Of a stretch of 64,000 bases of DNA, positions 32,073 to 39,971 are shown piece after piece; position 1 is the first letter of the stretch, and each line of letters begins with the position of its first letter. This DNA comes from Limnohabitans kasalickyi (lineage in GTDB: Bacteria; Pseudomonadota; Gammaproteobacteria; Burkholderiales; Burkholderiaceae_C): assembly GCA_965234325.1 (NCBI GenBank), contig OZ248407.1, positions 1,178,001 to 1,242,000 of the forward strand, in the 5' to 3' direction. The translations under genes were made by a program, and so were the position numbers. The notes below the pieces were generated by a model. It made no database searches and was not told the DNA's origin. It worked only from the letters and a program-made list of their open reading frames with translations.

Positions 32073-34198
32073 GCGGCGGCTCCGTTAGCGTTTAAACGAG
32101 CGAGGACTTGTGCTTTGGGGCCGTCCATCACCACTTGGTGGTTGGCCACCACCAAGATGCGGTCCACCAGTTGCAGCATGTCGGGCTTGTGGGTGACCAG
32201 CACCAAGGTATGCTGGGGCTGCAGGGTTTGGTGGATGAGCTGTTTGATTTGCAGCTCGCTGTTGCCGTCCACCGACGAGGTGGGCTCGTCGAGCAACCAA
32301 ATGGCGGGCTCGCGCAGCACCACGCGGGTGAGGTTGACGAGCTGGCGTTGACCGCCCGAGAGGCCCGTGCCGCCTTCAAAGATTTCTTGTTGCAGCCCAC
32401 GCGGGTGCGGCGTGATGACCGCTTGCATGAGGCCCGTGCGCTGGGCCACAGCCAAAATGACTGGATCGCCCGGGTCGGCCAGACCCAAGAGCAGGTTCTC
32501 GCGCAAGGTGCCTGCGAACAAGCGCCCTTCTTGTTGCAAGTAGCCAATGCGCTCGGACAGCGGGGCTTTGGCGATGTGGCTAAGGTCCACACCGTCGAGC
32601 AAGATGCGCCCTTCTTGCGGCTTGTACATGCCCGAGAGCAGGCGCAGCAAGGTGGTTTTGCCAGCGCCCACGGGGCCGATGATGCCAATGCGCTCACCCG
32701 ATTGGATGCTGAGCTGGGGGATGACCAAGGCGGGGCTGGCTGCGTAGCGAGCGGTGACTTTGTCGAACTGGTAGTTGCCATGCACGTTGTCTAGCACCAC
32801 GGGTTCGTGGTCGTGGTGGTCGTTTTCTAAGCGCCACAGCGCGTCCAAGCCTTCGAGGGCGGCTTTGGCGTAGGACCATTGCAGCGCTTGTGCGGCCACT
32901 GCCGCCACGGGGCTGAGCACGCGGCCCGACAAAATGGTGCAAGCGATCAAGCCGCCTTGAGTGAGCTCGCCTTTGCTGACCAAGTAAGCGCCAAAGGCCA
33001 CCAAGAGCACGTAGCTCATTTGCTGAAAGCTGGAGATGAGGTGCTGGAAGTGCTCGCTCAAGTTGCGCGATTGCAGCTCGGCGTCACGCGCTTCGTCTAC
33101 GTTGTGCAGCCAGCGCCCGAGCATGCGCCAACCGCCCTGCCCTGATTTGAGCGTTTCAGCGCCCTCTACAGTTTCAACCAGCAAGCCAGTTTTGAAGTTG
33201 CCAGCTTTGGCACCTTGTTTGGCCAGCTCTTCCATGCGCGTTCTGGTGGACAGGCCTAAGCTCAACGCGGCCACAAAAAACAGCAAGGGCACCAGCGCCA
33301 ATGCGCCGCTCATGAGGGCCATGATGACCAAGAACAACAACGCAAACGGTAGGTCTACCAGCACGCTGGTGGTGACTTGGGTGAGGAAGCTGCGCACACT
33401 TTCGTAGCCACGCATTTGCGAGGCCAAGCTGCCCACGCTGCGGGGCAGCTGATCCAAGCGTACGGCCAGCAAGCGCAGGTAGACCGTGCGGGCCATGCGC
33501 TTGTCCACCTCATCGATGATGTTCTCGTACAGCTGAGTGCGGGCGCTGCGGGCCATCCAGTCCAAGCCAATGGCGATCAAGGCGCCCAAGCTCAGCACCA
33601 TGAGCGTTTGCATGGCCCCCGTCGGAATGACGCGGTCGTAGATCTGCATCGAATAAAACGAGGTGATCAGCCCCAAGATGCCGATGATCAAACCGCCTGC
33701 GGCGGCTTCGATGAGACGGCCCTTTTGCGCGGCGATCTCGGTGCGGATGAGGGCGAAGACGGGGCTTTTGCCCAGCTCGAAGGGGGCAGACAAACGCAGC
33801 TTGGCGATGTGCAGCGGCGTGGGGTCGTCGTGCAGGCCTTCGGACCAGGCGCGTTGGACCTCGTCCCAACGCAAGACCACCCACTGCTGCTGGGCGTTTT
33901 GTCCGACCAGAACACCCCAGCCGTCGATGGGGTCGTGCACCAAGGCGGGCACTTGGGAGGGATCGGCGGCTTTGAGCCAGCGGGCGGGTTTGAGACCGAG
34001 GTGGCGCGTGAGGCGGGTGATTTGCTGCGCGGGGGTTTGTATCTTCCCCGCACCTGCTGAGTCGTCTTCGGCTTGGACGTGTTGCACGGCCTCTTGCAGG
34101 GCGAGGCGGTCTACCGGCTCGCGTTGGAGTTCGGCCAGACGCAGCAAGGCCGCGAGCAAGCGCGGCAGTTGTGGGGATGAAGGGATTGCTGAAGTCAT
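32069..34198 (-). CDS. Type I secretion ABC transporter (permease-ATPase with C39-like domain)
   Basis: This 709-residue exporter fuses a substrate-binding N-terminal domain, a six-helix membrane domain and an ATPase. The N-terminal region (1-130) resembles a C39 peptidase fold but contains no Cys, so it is probably the non-cleaving C39-like domain used for RTX and LapA-type substrates. Membrane helices begin around residue 150 (GLIIGILGLITSFYSM). The ATPase has Walker A GPVGAGKTT, signature GLSGGQRQ and Walker B IWLLDEPTSSVDG. It lies 6 bases after the TolC gene and overlaps the HlyD gene. LapB-type exporters are the closest functional match. The neighbouring giant protein is the obvious substrate. 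Confidence 0.92.
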   Translation of the reverse strand: MTSAIPSSPQLPRLLAALLRLAELQREPVDRLALQEAVQHVQAEDDSAGAGKIQTPAQQITRLTRHLGLKPARWLKAADPSQVPALVHDPIDGWGVLVGQNAQQQWVVLRWDEVQRAWSEGLHDDPTPLHIAKLRLSAPFELGKSPVFALIRTEIAAQKGRLIEAAAGGLIIGILGLITSFYSMQIYDRVIPTGAMQTLMVLSLGALIAIGLDWMARSARTQLYENIIDEVDKRMARTVYLRLLAVRLDQLPRSVGSLASQMRGYESVRSFLTQVTTSVLVDLPFALLFLVIMALMSGALALVPLLFFVAALSLGLSTRTRMEELAKQGAKAGNFKTGLLVETVEGAETLKSGQGGWRMLGRWLHNVDEARDAELQSRNLSEHFQHLISSFQQMSYVLLVAFGAYLVSKGELTQGGLIACTILSGRVLSPVAAVAAQALQWSYAKAALEGLDALWRLENDHHDHEPVVLDNVHGNYQFDKVTARYAASPALVIPQLSIQSGERIGIIGPVGAGKTTLLRLLSGMYKPQEGRILLDGVDLSHIAKAPLSERIGYLQQEGRLFAGTLRENLLLGLADPGDPVILAVAQRTGLMQAVITPHPRGLQQEIFEGGTGLSGGQRQLVNLTRVVLREPAIWLLDEPTSSVDGNSELQIKQLIHQTLQPQHTLVLVTHKPDMLQLVDRILVVANHQVVMDGPKAQVLARLNANGAAA

Positions 34199-34204
34199 GT
34201 GTTT

Positions 34205-35539
34205 TTATTTCTGTTCAGCAGTGGGCACTTGGAGCTGGCCTGAGGAGACTTGGAGCTGACCTGCGGCTACTTGAAGCTGACCTGTGGTCAGGGCCAGTCG
34301 CCACGAGGCCACGAGTTGGGAGCCTTCAAGGTCAGCGAGTTGGGCTTGCACTTGCACTTGTTCGCGGGCGGAGTTCATAAGGTCTTGCCAACTTTTGCGA
34401 CCCGACAGGTATTGGCGGTCCCACGAGGCCAGCACTTGGTCGGCCAGCTCGGCCGAGGTTTGCAGGGCTTGACGGCGGCTTTGCGAGGTGACCAGCAAGG
34501 CGTGGTCGGTCATGACTTGCTCGCTCAGGCTGCGCAGTTGAGACTCGGTGTCGGCCTCTGCGGCAGCGTGGCGTTGCACGGCTTCGCTGATGGCGGCGAA
34601 GTTGGACAAGCCGGCACCAAGGCGGCTGCTGAGGTTGACAAAGCCACGGGTGTGCGTGGGCCCACCGAGGTAGTTGAAATTGCCGTGTTGCTGCTCCCAG
34701 CGAAACGACACTTCGGGCAAGGTGGCGCTTTTGGCTTCTTGAATGGCCGCAAGTTGGGCCTGGGCATTGCTACGTGAGCGGGCCAACGAGGGGGAATAGC
34801 TTTGGGCTTGGGCCAGCAACTCACTCACGCTCAGGCTGTTGGGCAAGGGCTCGGCCAGTGAACCGGTCAAAGACTTGGCCGCCACGGTCTGACCCAGCAG
34901 CTGCGACAGGCGGGCGAGACTGACCTCTTCTTGCGTGATGGCCAAGGCCATGTCGGCATCCAAACTGGCCAAGCGACCTTGGGCCAAGGCCAGGTCACTG
35001 GCAGCCGCTTGACCTTCGGTGATGCGGCGGGCCACTTGGTCTTTGAGGCGAATGTGCTGGGCCTGGCCCACTTGGTAGGCCGCGCGTTTGCGGTGAGCGC
35101 TGAGCCAGTCGCCGTAGGCTTGCACCACGCGAATGGCGAGTTGCTGCTGCGACTCAGCCAGACCCGCGGCGGCACCTTGGGCATAGGCTTGGGCTTTGTC
35201 GACCCCGGCTTCAATGCGGCCACCGGTCCACAAAGGCTGGGTCAAGGCTAAAACCGTGACACGCGAATCACCCGCATAGGCGGGGTCGGTAGCGCCGGTT
35301 CTGGCGTTTTGCACCGAAACAGAAGGTGTGGGAAAGTATTGCCAGCGGGCACCGCTGACGTTGTCTTGCGCGGCGCCAACCAGAGATTGTTGGGCTTGGA
35401 CGGCGGGATGAGTGGTCAACGCTTGCGAGATCAGTTGGTGCAGCCGAGCGTTATCCGCCAACGCATTGGGCAACCCCATGGCAAATAGGCCCAAGCAAAC
35501 GCCAAGAAAACTGTGAATCTCTTTTGTAAACCTCAGCAT
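34205..35539 (-). CDS. TolC family type I secretion outer membrane protein
   Basis: This 444-residue protein has a signal peptide ending near ALA (residue 28) and then the helical, duplicated TolC architecture (HQLISQALTTHPAVQAQQ, VQNARTGATDPAYAGDSRVTVLALTQPLWTGGR). It should form the outer-membrane channel and periplasmic tunnel for the exporter. It is the first gene of the seven-gene unit and diverges from the histidine kinase gene. Its C-terminus ends in a small tandem repeat of GQLQV units. No strong ribosome site precedes ATG 35539 (AAGAACAAAAA). Confidence 0.9.
   Translation of the reverse strand: MLRFTKEIHSFLGVCLGLFAMGLPNALADNARLHQLISQALTTHPAVQAQQSLVGAAQDNVSGARWQYFPTPSVSVQNARTGATDPAYAGDSRVTVLALTQPLWTGGRIEAGVDKAQAYAQGAAAGLAESQQQLAIRVVQAYGDWLSAHRKRAAYQVGQAQHIRLKDQVARRITEGQAAASDLALAQGRLASLDADMALAITQEEVSLARLSQLLGQTVAAKSLTGSLAEPLPNSLSVSELLAQAQSYSPSLARSRSNAQAQLAAIQEAKSATLPEVSFRWEQQHGNFNYLGGPTHTRGFVNLSSRLGAGLSNFAAISEAVQRHAAAEADTESQLRSLSEQVMTDHALLVTSQSRRQALQTSAELADQVLASWDRQYLSGRKSWQDLMNSAREQVQVQAQLADLEGSQLVASWRLALTTGQLQVAAGQLQVSSGQLQVPTAEQK
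34227..34289 (-). repeat. Three 21-bp tandem repeats at the 3' end of the TolC-type gene
   Basis: Units start at 34227, 34248 and 34269 and share ACTTGGAGCTGACCTG with a few changes. They encode GQLQVAA, GQLQVSS and GQLQVPT near the C-terminus. They keep the frame, so copy number could vary without breaking the gene. Confidence 0.85.
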
Positions 35540-35620
35540 TTTTTGTTCTTATGGTTTTTGTCGACTTTTTGTTGTTTTTGATTGTTCTGGCAATGCGCCA
35601 GATGTTCCATACGTACGCAC

Positions 35621-35666
35621 CGACAAATTCCGACAAAAAACATCACTCAAACGACAAATTCCGACA
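35621..35666. promoter_or_regulatory. Candidate response-regulator operator: four CGACA half-sites
   Basis: CGACAAATTCCGACA occurs twice (35621-35635 and 35652-35666) in the region between the divergent tolC-type and histidine kinase genes. This gives half-sites CGACA at 35621, 35631, 35652 and 35662, spaced 10, 21 and 10 bases, so all are on one face of the helix. OmpR-family regulators typically bind tandem direct half-sites with about one-turn spacing. The partner encoded at 37730 is the natural candidate. Confidence 0.55.
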
Positions 35667-35708
35667 TTCGCAATTGAGACGCCAAAGGTTTGAGAGTGCA
35701 GATTCATA

Positions 35709-37733
35709 ATGTTTATGAATTACGCGTTGTTCATGAAAAAAATATTCTTTTCACTGTTGCTCTCCTTAGCGGCTATAGCTGCACACGCGACGGTTCTGAC
35801 AACCGAAAACCGGGAAGTGAACCTGATTGACAGTGCGCAATTCATGGAAGACCCGTCGGGTGTCTTGCGCATTGACGATGTGCGCAACATGGACGATCGC
35901 TTTGCGTCTTGGACACGCGGTGGCACCGAGCTGAATTTCGGTTTTACTGATTCGGCCTATTGGATTCGCGTGCCCCTACAGCGCGCAGCAAATGCCCCAA
36001 AAGATTGGCTGCTTGTCATTAAGAACGCCAAACTTTATGAACTGGACTTTTACCTCTCGGACGCGCCTGCGATATTGACAGGCAGCAGCAGAGCCTTCGC
36101 CACACGGCCCTATTTCGATCGATTTTTTGTACTGCCTCTGGACGTACAGCCACAACCCCAGTTTGCCTATCTACGAGTAACTTCACGCTACGCGCTGACG
36201 GTACCTTTAGCGGTCTGGCAACCCGACGCCTACCGGCAGGAACAGCAGCAATTTCAATCGTTGCAGTTCATTTATTACGGTGGCCTGATCGTTCTGGCGA
36301 TGTACGGCTTGGTGATTTTTTTAGCGCTGCGGGATCAACGGTTTTTAACTTATTGCGCCTATATCGTGACCATTTGGTTGGGCATGTTTGCAAGCAATGG
36401 TTATGGGCGCCAGTTGGTCTGGCCTGATGCCCTTGATTTTGACGAGGTAGCGCAAAGTGTATTTTTCAATTTGGCTGCTTTTTTTGCAGTCCGCTTTGCG
36501 CGAAATCTTCTGCTGCGCGCCACAGATCGATCTTGGTTGAAGTGGTGCTTGCAATGGAGCGAGTTCATTTTTTTGTTAACCAGTCTGTTGGCACTTCTGG
36601 CGATCGCCTTTCCCGAACTCTTACGTCCGGCCAACCAACTGCTGCTGATTAACTCTGTGCTCATGGGTCTGTGGGTCACTGTGGCCAGCGTTAGGGCTTA
36701 TTTGCAAAAGCGACCCGGCATACGGTTTTTCCTGGCAGGCTGGTTCATGCTGTGGCTTGGTGTTTCGGTTGCGGCCTTACGCGCCTTCGGTTGGCTGCCG
36801 AGTACTGGATTGACGTCCTATGCGGTACAAATATCAACAACCCTGGAGGTGCTCTTAATGGCCTTGGCTCTTGGCGATTTGTTGCGCTTAGAGCATGAGG
36901 CGCATCGCCATACTCAGGCACAGGCTTTGGCAGCCAACCGTGCCATGCTGGAAATGACGCAGGCTTCAGAAGACAAGCTCAAACACGCGGTACAAGAAAG
37001 AACCGAACAGCTCGAGGCATCACTCCTGTTAGAAAAGAGCCTACGTGAACAGTATGTTCGTTTCGGCTCCATGATTTCGCATGAATTTCGAACCCCTTTG
37101 AGCATCATTCAAAGTCAAGCCAGTTTGATGCGTAAAGAGCATGAACATGCAATTGACCAAGTTACAAAACGGCTGGGGGCCATTAGCAGTGCAAGCCAAC
37201 GATTGACGGTGATGTTTGATAAGTGGCTGCAAAGCGATGCCATGACACAGACCTTGGAAGCGCTTGACCCCAAACAACTTGAGCTGCAGCCATGGCTCAA
37301 TGCAGTGATCAAGACCAGCACACATCTGTTGCTGAATCACACGGTTAAATTGCACTTGCACCCTGAAGTCAACACGGTCCTAGTCGACGAATACCACCTC
37401 GGTGTGGCCTTGACAAATTTGATTGACAACGCTGCCAAATATTCGTCCACGGGAACATCAATTACTGTCGGAACAAGGCTCAAAGCAGGTTATGTGGGCA
37501 TTGCTGTGACGGATTTGGGGCCAGGAATTCCACAAGATGTTCAGGAAAAAGTGTTTGCTGAGTTTTTCAGGCTATCACCGGAAAGCGGTGTGCGAGGCGT
37601 GGGATTGGGTCTGTCTATCGTGCAACGCATTGCGCACGCGCATGGTGGGCATGTCGCGTTGTCGAGTACAGCGGGTCATGGATCTACTTTCTGTATTTGG
37701 TTGCCGACCCCTCAAACTGAGGAGCCCCTATGA
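35709..37733 (+). CDS. Sensor histidine kinase with 7TMR-DISM input domain
   Basis: This 674-residue kinase has an N-terminal signal peptide (KKIFFSLLLSLAAIAAHA; a start at ATG 35733 is also plausible), a periplasmic 7TMR-DISM extracellular domain (about 30-165, with SAYWIRVPL), seven membrane helices (about 185-400), a coiled coil, a HisKA H-box ISHEFRTPL with His458, and an ATPase domain with NLIDNAAKYS, DLGPGIP and GVGLGLSIV. 7TMR-DISM domains often sense small ligands such as carbohydrates. It overlaps the response regulator by 4 bases and diverges from the secretion operon, which it probably controls. Confidence 0.9.
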   Translation: MFMNYALFMKKIFFSLLLSLAAIAAHATVLTTENREVNLIDSAQFMEDPSGVLRIDDVRNMDDRFASWTRGGTELNFGFTDSAYWIRVPLQRAANAPKDWLLVIKNAKLYELDFYLSDAPAILTGSSRAFATRPYFDRFFVLPLDVQPQPQFAYLRVTSRYALTVPLAVWQPDAYRQEQQQFQSLQFIYYGGLIVLAMYGLVIFLALRDQRFLTYCAYIVTIWLGMFASNGYGRQLVWPDALDFDEVAQSVFFNLAAFFAVRFARNLLLRATDRSWLKWCLQWSEFIFLLTSLLALLAIAFPELLRPANQLLLINSVLMGLWVTVASVRAYLQKRPGIRFFLAGWFMLWLGVSVAALRAFGWLPSTGLTSYAVQISTTLEVLLMALALGDLLRLEHEAHRHTQAQALAANRAMLEMTQASEDKLKHAVQERTEQLEASLLLEKSLREQYVRFGSMISHEFRTPLSIIQSQASLMRKEHEHAIDQVTKRLGAISSASQRLTVMFDKWLQSDAMTQTLEALDPKQLELQPWLNAVIKTSTHLLLNHTVKLHLHPEVNTVLVDEYHLGVALTNLIDNAAKYSSTGTSITVGTRLKAGYVGIAVTDLGPGIPQDVQEKVFAEFFRLSPESGVRGVGLGLSIVQRIAHAHGGHVALSSTAGHGSTFCIWLPTPQTEEPL

Positions 37734-38428
37734 CTTTGACTTCCACCGGAATATCAGCCCGAGTGCTGGTGATTGAAGATGAGCCAGACCTGTTGGATGC
37801 ACTGGTTGACTATTTAAATATGGAAGGCATGCAGGCTTACGGTGTGAAAAATCTCAGTGATGCCCAAACCTGGATGATGTTGAATAACTTTGACATCTTG
37901 CTTTTAGATTTGGGACTGCCTGATGGTGACGGGTTGAACTGGTTAAAGAAACGACAAGATTTACGCAACAAGGGTGTGATCATCACCACAGCTCGCAGCG
38001 ACTCCCTCAGCCGTATCAGCGGTATCCGTGCGGGTGCGGATGTGTATTTGGTCAAGCCGGTACTACCCGAAGAAATTGTTTCGTTGGTGCACAACTTAAT
38101 GCGACGGTTGCGAGGACAAGCCGTGTCGGTATGGAAGCTCGACGAAACGGGCTGGCGTTTGCTTGCGCCGGACGGAAGACCTCTCAAGTTGACGCACTCA
38201 GAACATGTGCTGCTTCAGAGATTGGCGCAGTCGTCAGGGCAAGCCGTCTCGAAAGAGGCGCTTGCAACCAGCCTTGGACACAATCCGGAACACTACGATT
38301 TCAGGCGTCTGGAAATTTTGATAAGACGCCTACGTAACAAAGCCAAAGATACGTGGGACCTGACTTTGCCACTAGAAACCGCCCATAGGCTGGGCTACGC
38401 TTTCACGGCACCTATTGAGCTTGGCTAA
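37730..38428 (+). CDS. OmpR/PhoB-type response regulator
   Basis: This 232-residue regulator has a receiver domain with the acidic pair IEDE, phosphoacceptor Asp60 in ILLLDLGLPDGDG, the conserved Thr region IITTARS and Lys in VYLVKPV. A winged-helix DNA-binding domain follows (LTHSEHVLLQRLAQSSGQAVSKE, then RRLEILIRRLRNKA and the C-terminal hairpin HRLGYAF). The start overlaps the kinase stop (ATGA), so the two form a cognate pair. The CGACA direct repeats upstream of the kinase are a candidate target. Confidence 0.92.
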   Translation: MTLTSTGISARVLVIEDEPDLLDALVDYLNMEGMQAYGVKNLSDAQTWMMLNNFDILLLDLGLPDGDGLNWLKKRQDLRNKGVIITTARSDSLSRISGIRAGADVYLVKPVLPEEIVSLVHNLMRRLRGQAVSVWKLDETGWRLLAPDGRPLKLTHSEHVLLQRLAQSSGQAVSKEALATSLGHNPEHYDFRRLEILIRRLRNKAKDTWDLTLPLETAHRLGYAFTAPIELG

Positions 38429-38436
38429 GCAAGCAA

Positions 38437-38462
38437 AAAGCCCGCTGTCACCAGCGGGCTTT
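38437..38462. terminator. Bidirectional rho-independent terminator
   Basis: AAAGCCCGCTG and CAGCGGGCTTT form a perfect 11-bp stem around a TCAC loop, flanked by A and T runs. It lies between the convergent response regulator and lpd genes and can serve both. Confidence 0.9.
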
Positions 38463-38485
38463 ACAGCGTTAAGGCCTGAAACTTC

Positions 38486-39913
38486 TTAGAAGTTCAAGGT
38501 GCGCTTATCCACCGCCAAAGCAGCCTCTTTCGTGGCTTCTGACAACGAGGGATGGGCGTGGCAAATGCGGGCGATGTCTTCGGCCGAGGCCTTGAACTCC
38601 ATCGCCACCACAGCTTCAGCAATCAACTCAGACACCTGTGGGCCCACCATGTGCACGCCCAAGATTTCGTCGGTTGTGGCATCGGCCAAGAACTTCACCA
38701 TGCCGGTGGTGTCGCCCAAAGCGCGTGCACGGCCGTTCGCGAGGAACGGGAATGTACCGGCTTTGTAGGCCACGCCGTCGGCTTTGAGTTGCTGCTCAGT
38801 GCGTCCTACCCAAGCGATTTCGGGGCTGGTGTAGATGACCCATGGAATGGTGTTGAAGTTGACATGGCCGTGTTGGCCAGCGATGCGCTCTGCCACAGCA
38901 ACGCCCTCTTCTTCGGCTTTGTGCGCAAGCATGGGGCCACGCACCACGTCACCCACAGCCCAAACGCCAGGCACGTTGGTTTTGCAATCACCGTCCACCA
39001 CAATGGCGCCGCGCTCGTCGATTTGCAGGCCAATGGCTTCGGGGTTCAAACCAATCGTGTTAGCCACGCGACCGATGGAGATGATGAGCTTGTCAGCGTC
39101 CAGCACAATGGCTTCGCCTTTGGCGTTGGTGTAGTTGACGGTGACGCCCTTTTTGCCGTTGACGATCTCGCCGACTTTCACGCCGAGTTCGATCTTCAAG
39201 CCTTGCTTGTCAAACGCTTTCTTGGCTTCTTTGGCGATTTGCTCGTCCACAGCGCCGAGGAATGTCGGCAGACCTTCGAGGATGGTCACATCAGCGCCGA
39301 GACGACGCCACACCGAACCCATCTCCAAACCGATCACGCCTGAACCAATCAAGGCCAGTTTCTTAGGCACCGCGCCCAAGCGCAAGGCGCCGTCGTTGGA
39401 CAACACGTTGACTTCGTCAAACGGTGTGCCGGGCAACGCACGGGCGTTCGAGCCTGTGGCGATGATGATGTGTTTGCCGGTGATGACTTCTTCAGCCTTG
39501 CCTGCCACGTTGACTTCGTGACCCGCTTCGGTGGTTTTGACGAACGAGCCGCGACCGTGGAAGAAGGTGACCTTGTTTTTCTTCAACAGGTACAAGATGC
39601 CATCGTTGTTTTGCTTCACCACGGTGTCTTTGCGGGCGAGCATCTTGGCCACGTCCATCTTCACGTCTTTGGCGGAAATGCCGTGTTCTGCAAAGTGGTG
39701 GTTGGCATGGTCAAAGTGTTCGCTGGACTGCAGCAAAGCCTTGGACGGGATGCAACCCACATTGGTGCAGGTGCCGCCGGGCGCTGGGCCACCAGCTGCG
39801 TTTTTCCACTCGTCGATACAAGCGACTTGGAAACCGAGTTGTGCAGCGCGGATGGCTGCGATGTAGCCACCAGGGCCACCGCCGATGACGACGACGTCGA
39901 ATTGTTTACTCAT
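38486..39913 (-). CDS. lpdA: Dihydrolipoyl dehydrogenase (E3)
   Basis: This 475-residue FAD enzyme reoxidises the dihydrolipoyl groups of the 2-oxoglutarate dehydrogenase complex, passing electrons to NAD. Visible features are the FAD-binding VVVIGGGPGGYIAA, the redox-active disulfide GGTCTNVGCIPSKALL, the NAD site LIGSGVIGLEMGS, the second FAD motif VPGVWAVGDV and the C-terminal active-site HAHPSLSEA. It is the last gene of sucA-sucB-lpd on the minus strand, 58 bases after sucB. Confidence 0.95.
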   Translation of the reverse strand: MSKQFDVVVIGGGPGGYIAAIRAAQLGFQVACIDEWKNAAGGPAPGGTCTNVGCIPSKALLQSSEHFDHANHHFAEHGISAKDVKMDVAKMLARKDTVVKQNNDGILYLLKKNKVTFFHGRGSFVKTTEAGHEVNVAGKAEEVITGKHIIIATGSNARALPGTPFDEVNVLSNDGALRLGAVPKKLALIGSGVIGLEMGSVWRRLGADVTILEGLPTFLGAVDEQIAKEAKKAFDKQGLKIELGVKVGEIVNGKKGVTVNYTNAKGEAIVLDADKLIISIGRVANTIGLNPEAIGLQIDERGAIVVDGDCKTNVPGVWAVGDVVRGPMLAHKAEEEGVAVAERIAGQHGHVNFNTIPWVIYTSPEIAWVGRTEQQLKADGVAYKAGTFPFLANGRARALGDTTGMVKFLADATTDEILGVHMVGPQVSELIAEAVVAMEFKASAEDIARICHAHPSLSEATKEAALAVDKRTLNF

Positions 39914-39937
39914 AGAAATATCTCTTGAATGAACAAC

Positions 39938-39954
39938 GCCCCCAAACTGGGGGC
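39938..39954. other. Small GC hairpin between sucB and lpd
   Basis: GCCCCC and GGGGGC form a 6-bp stem around AAACT in the 58-base gap. No T run follows on the minus strand, so it is more likely an mRNA processing or stability element than a terminator. Confidence 0.4.
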
Positions 39955-39971
39955 ATTGCTATAGGGTGAAA

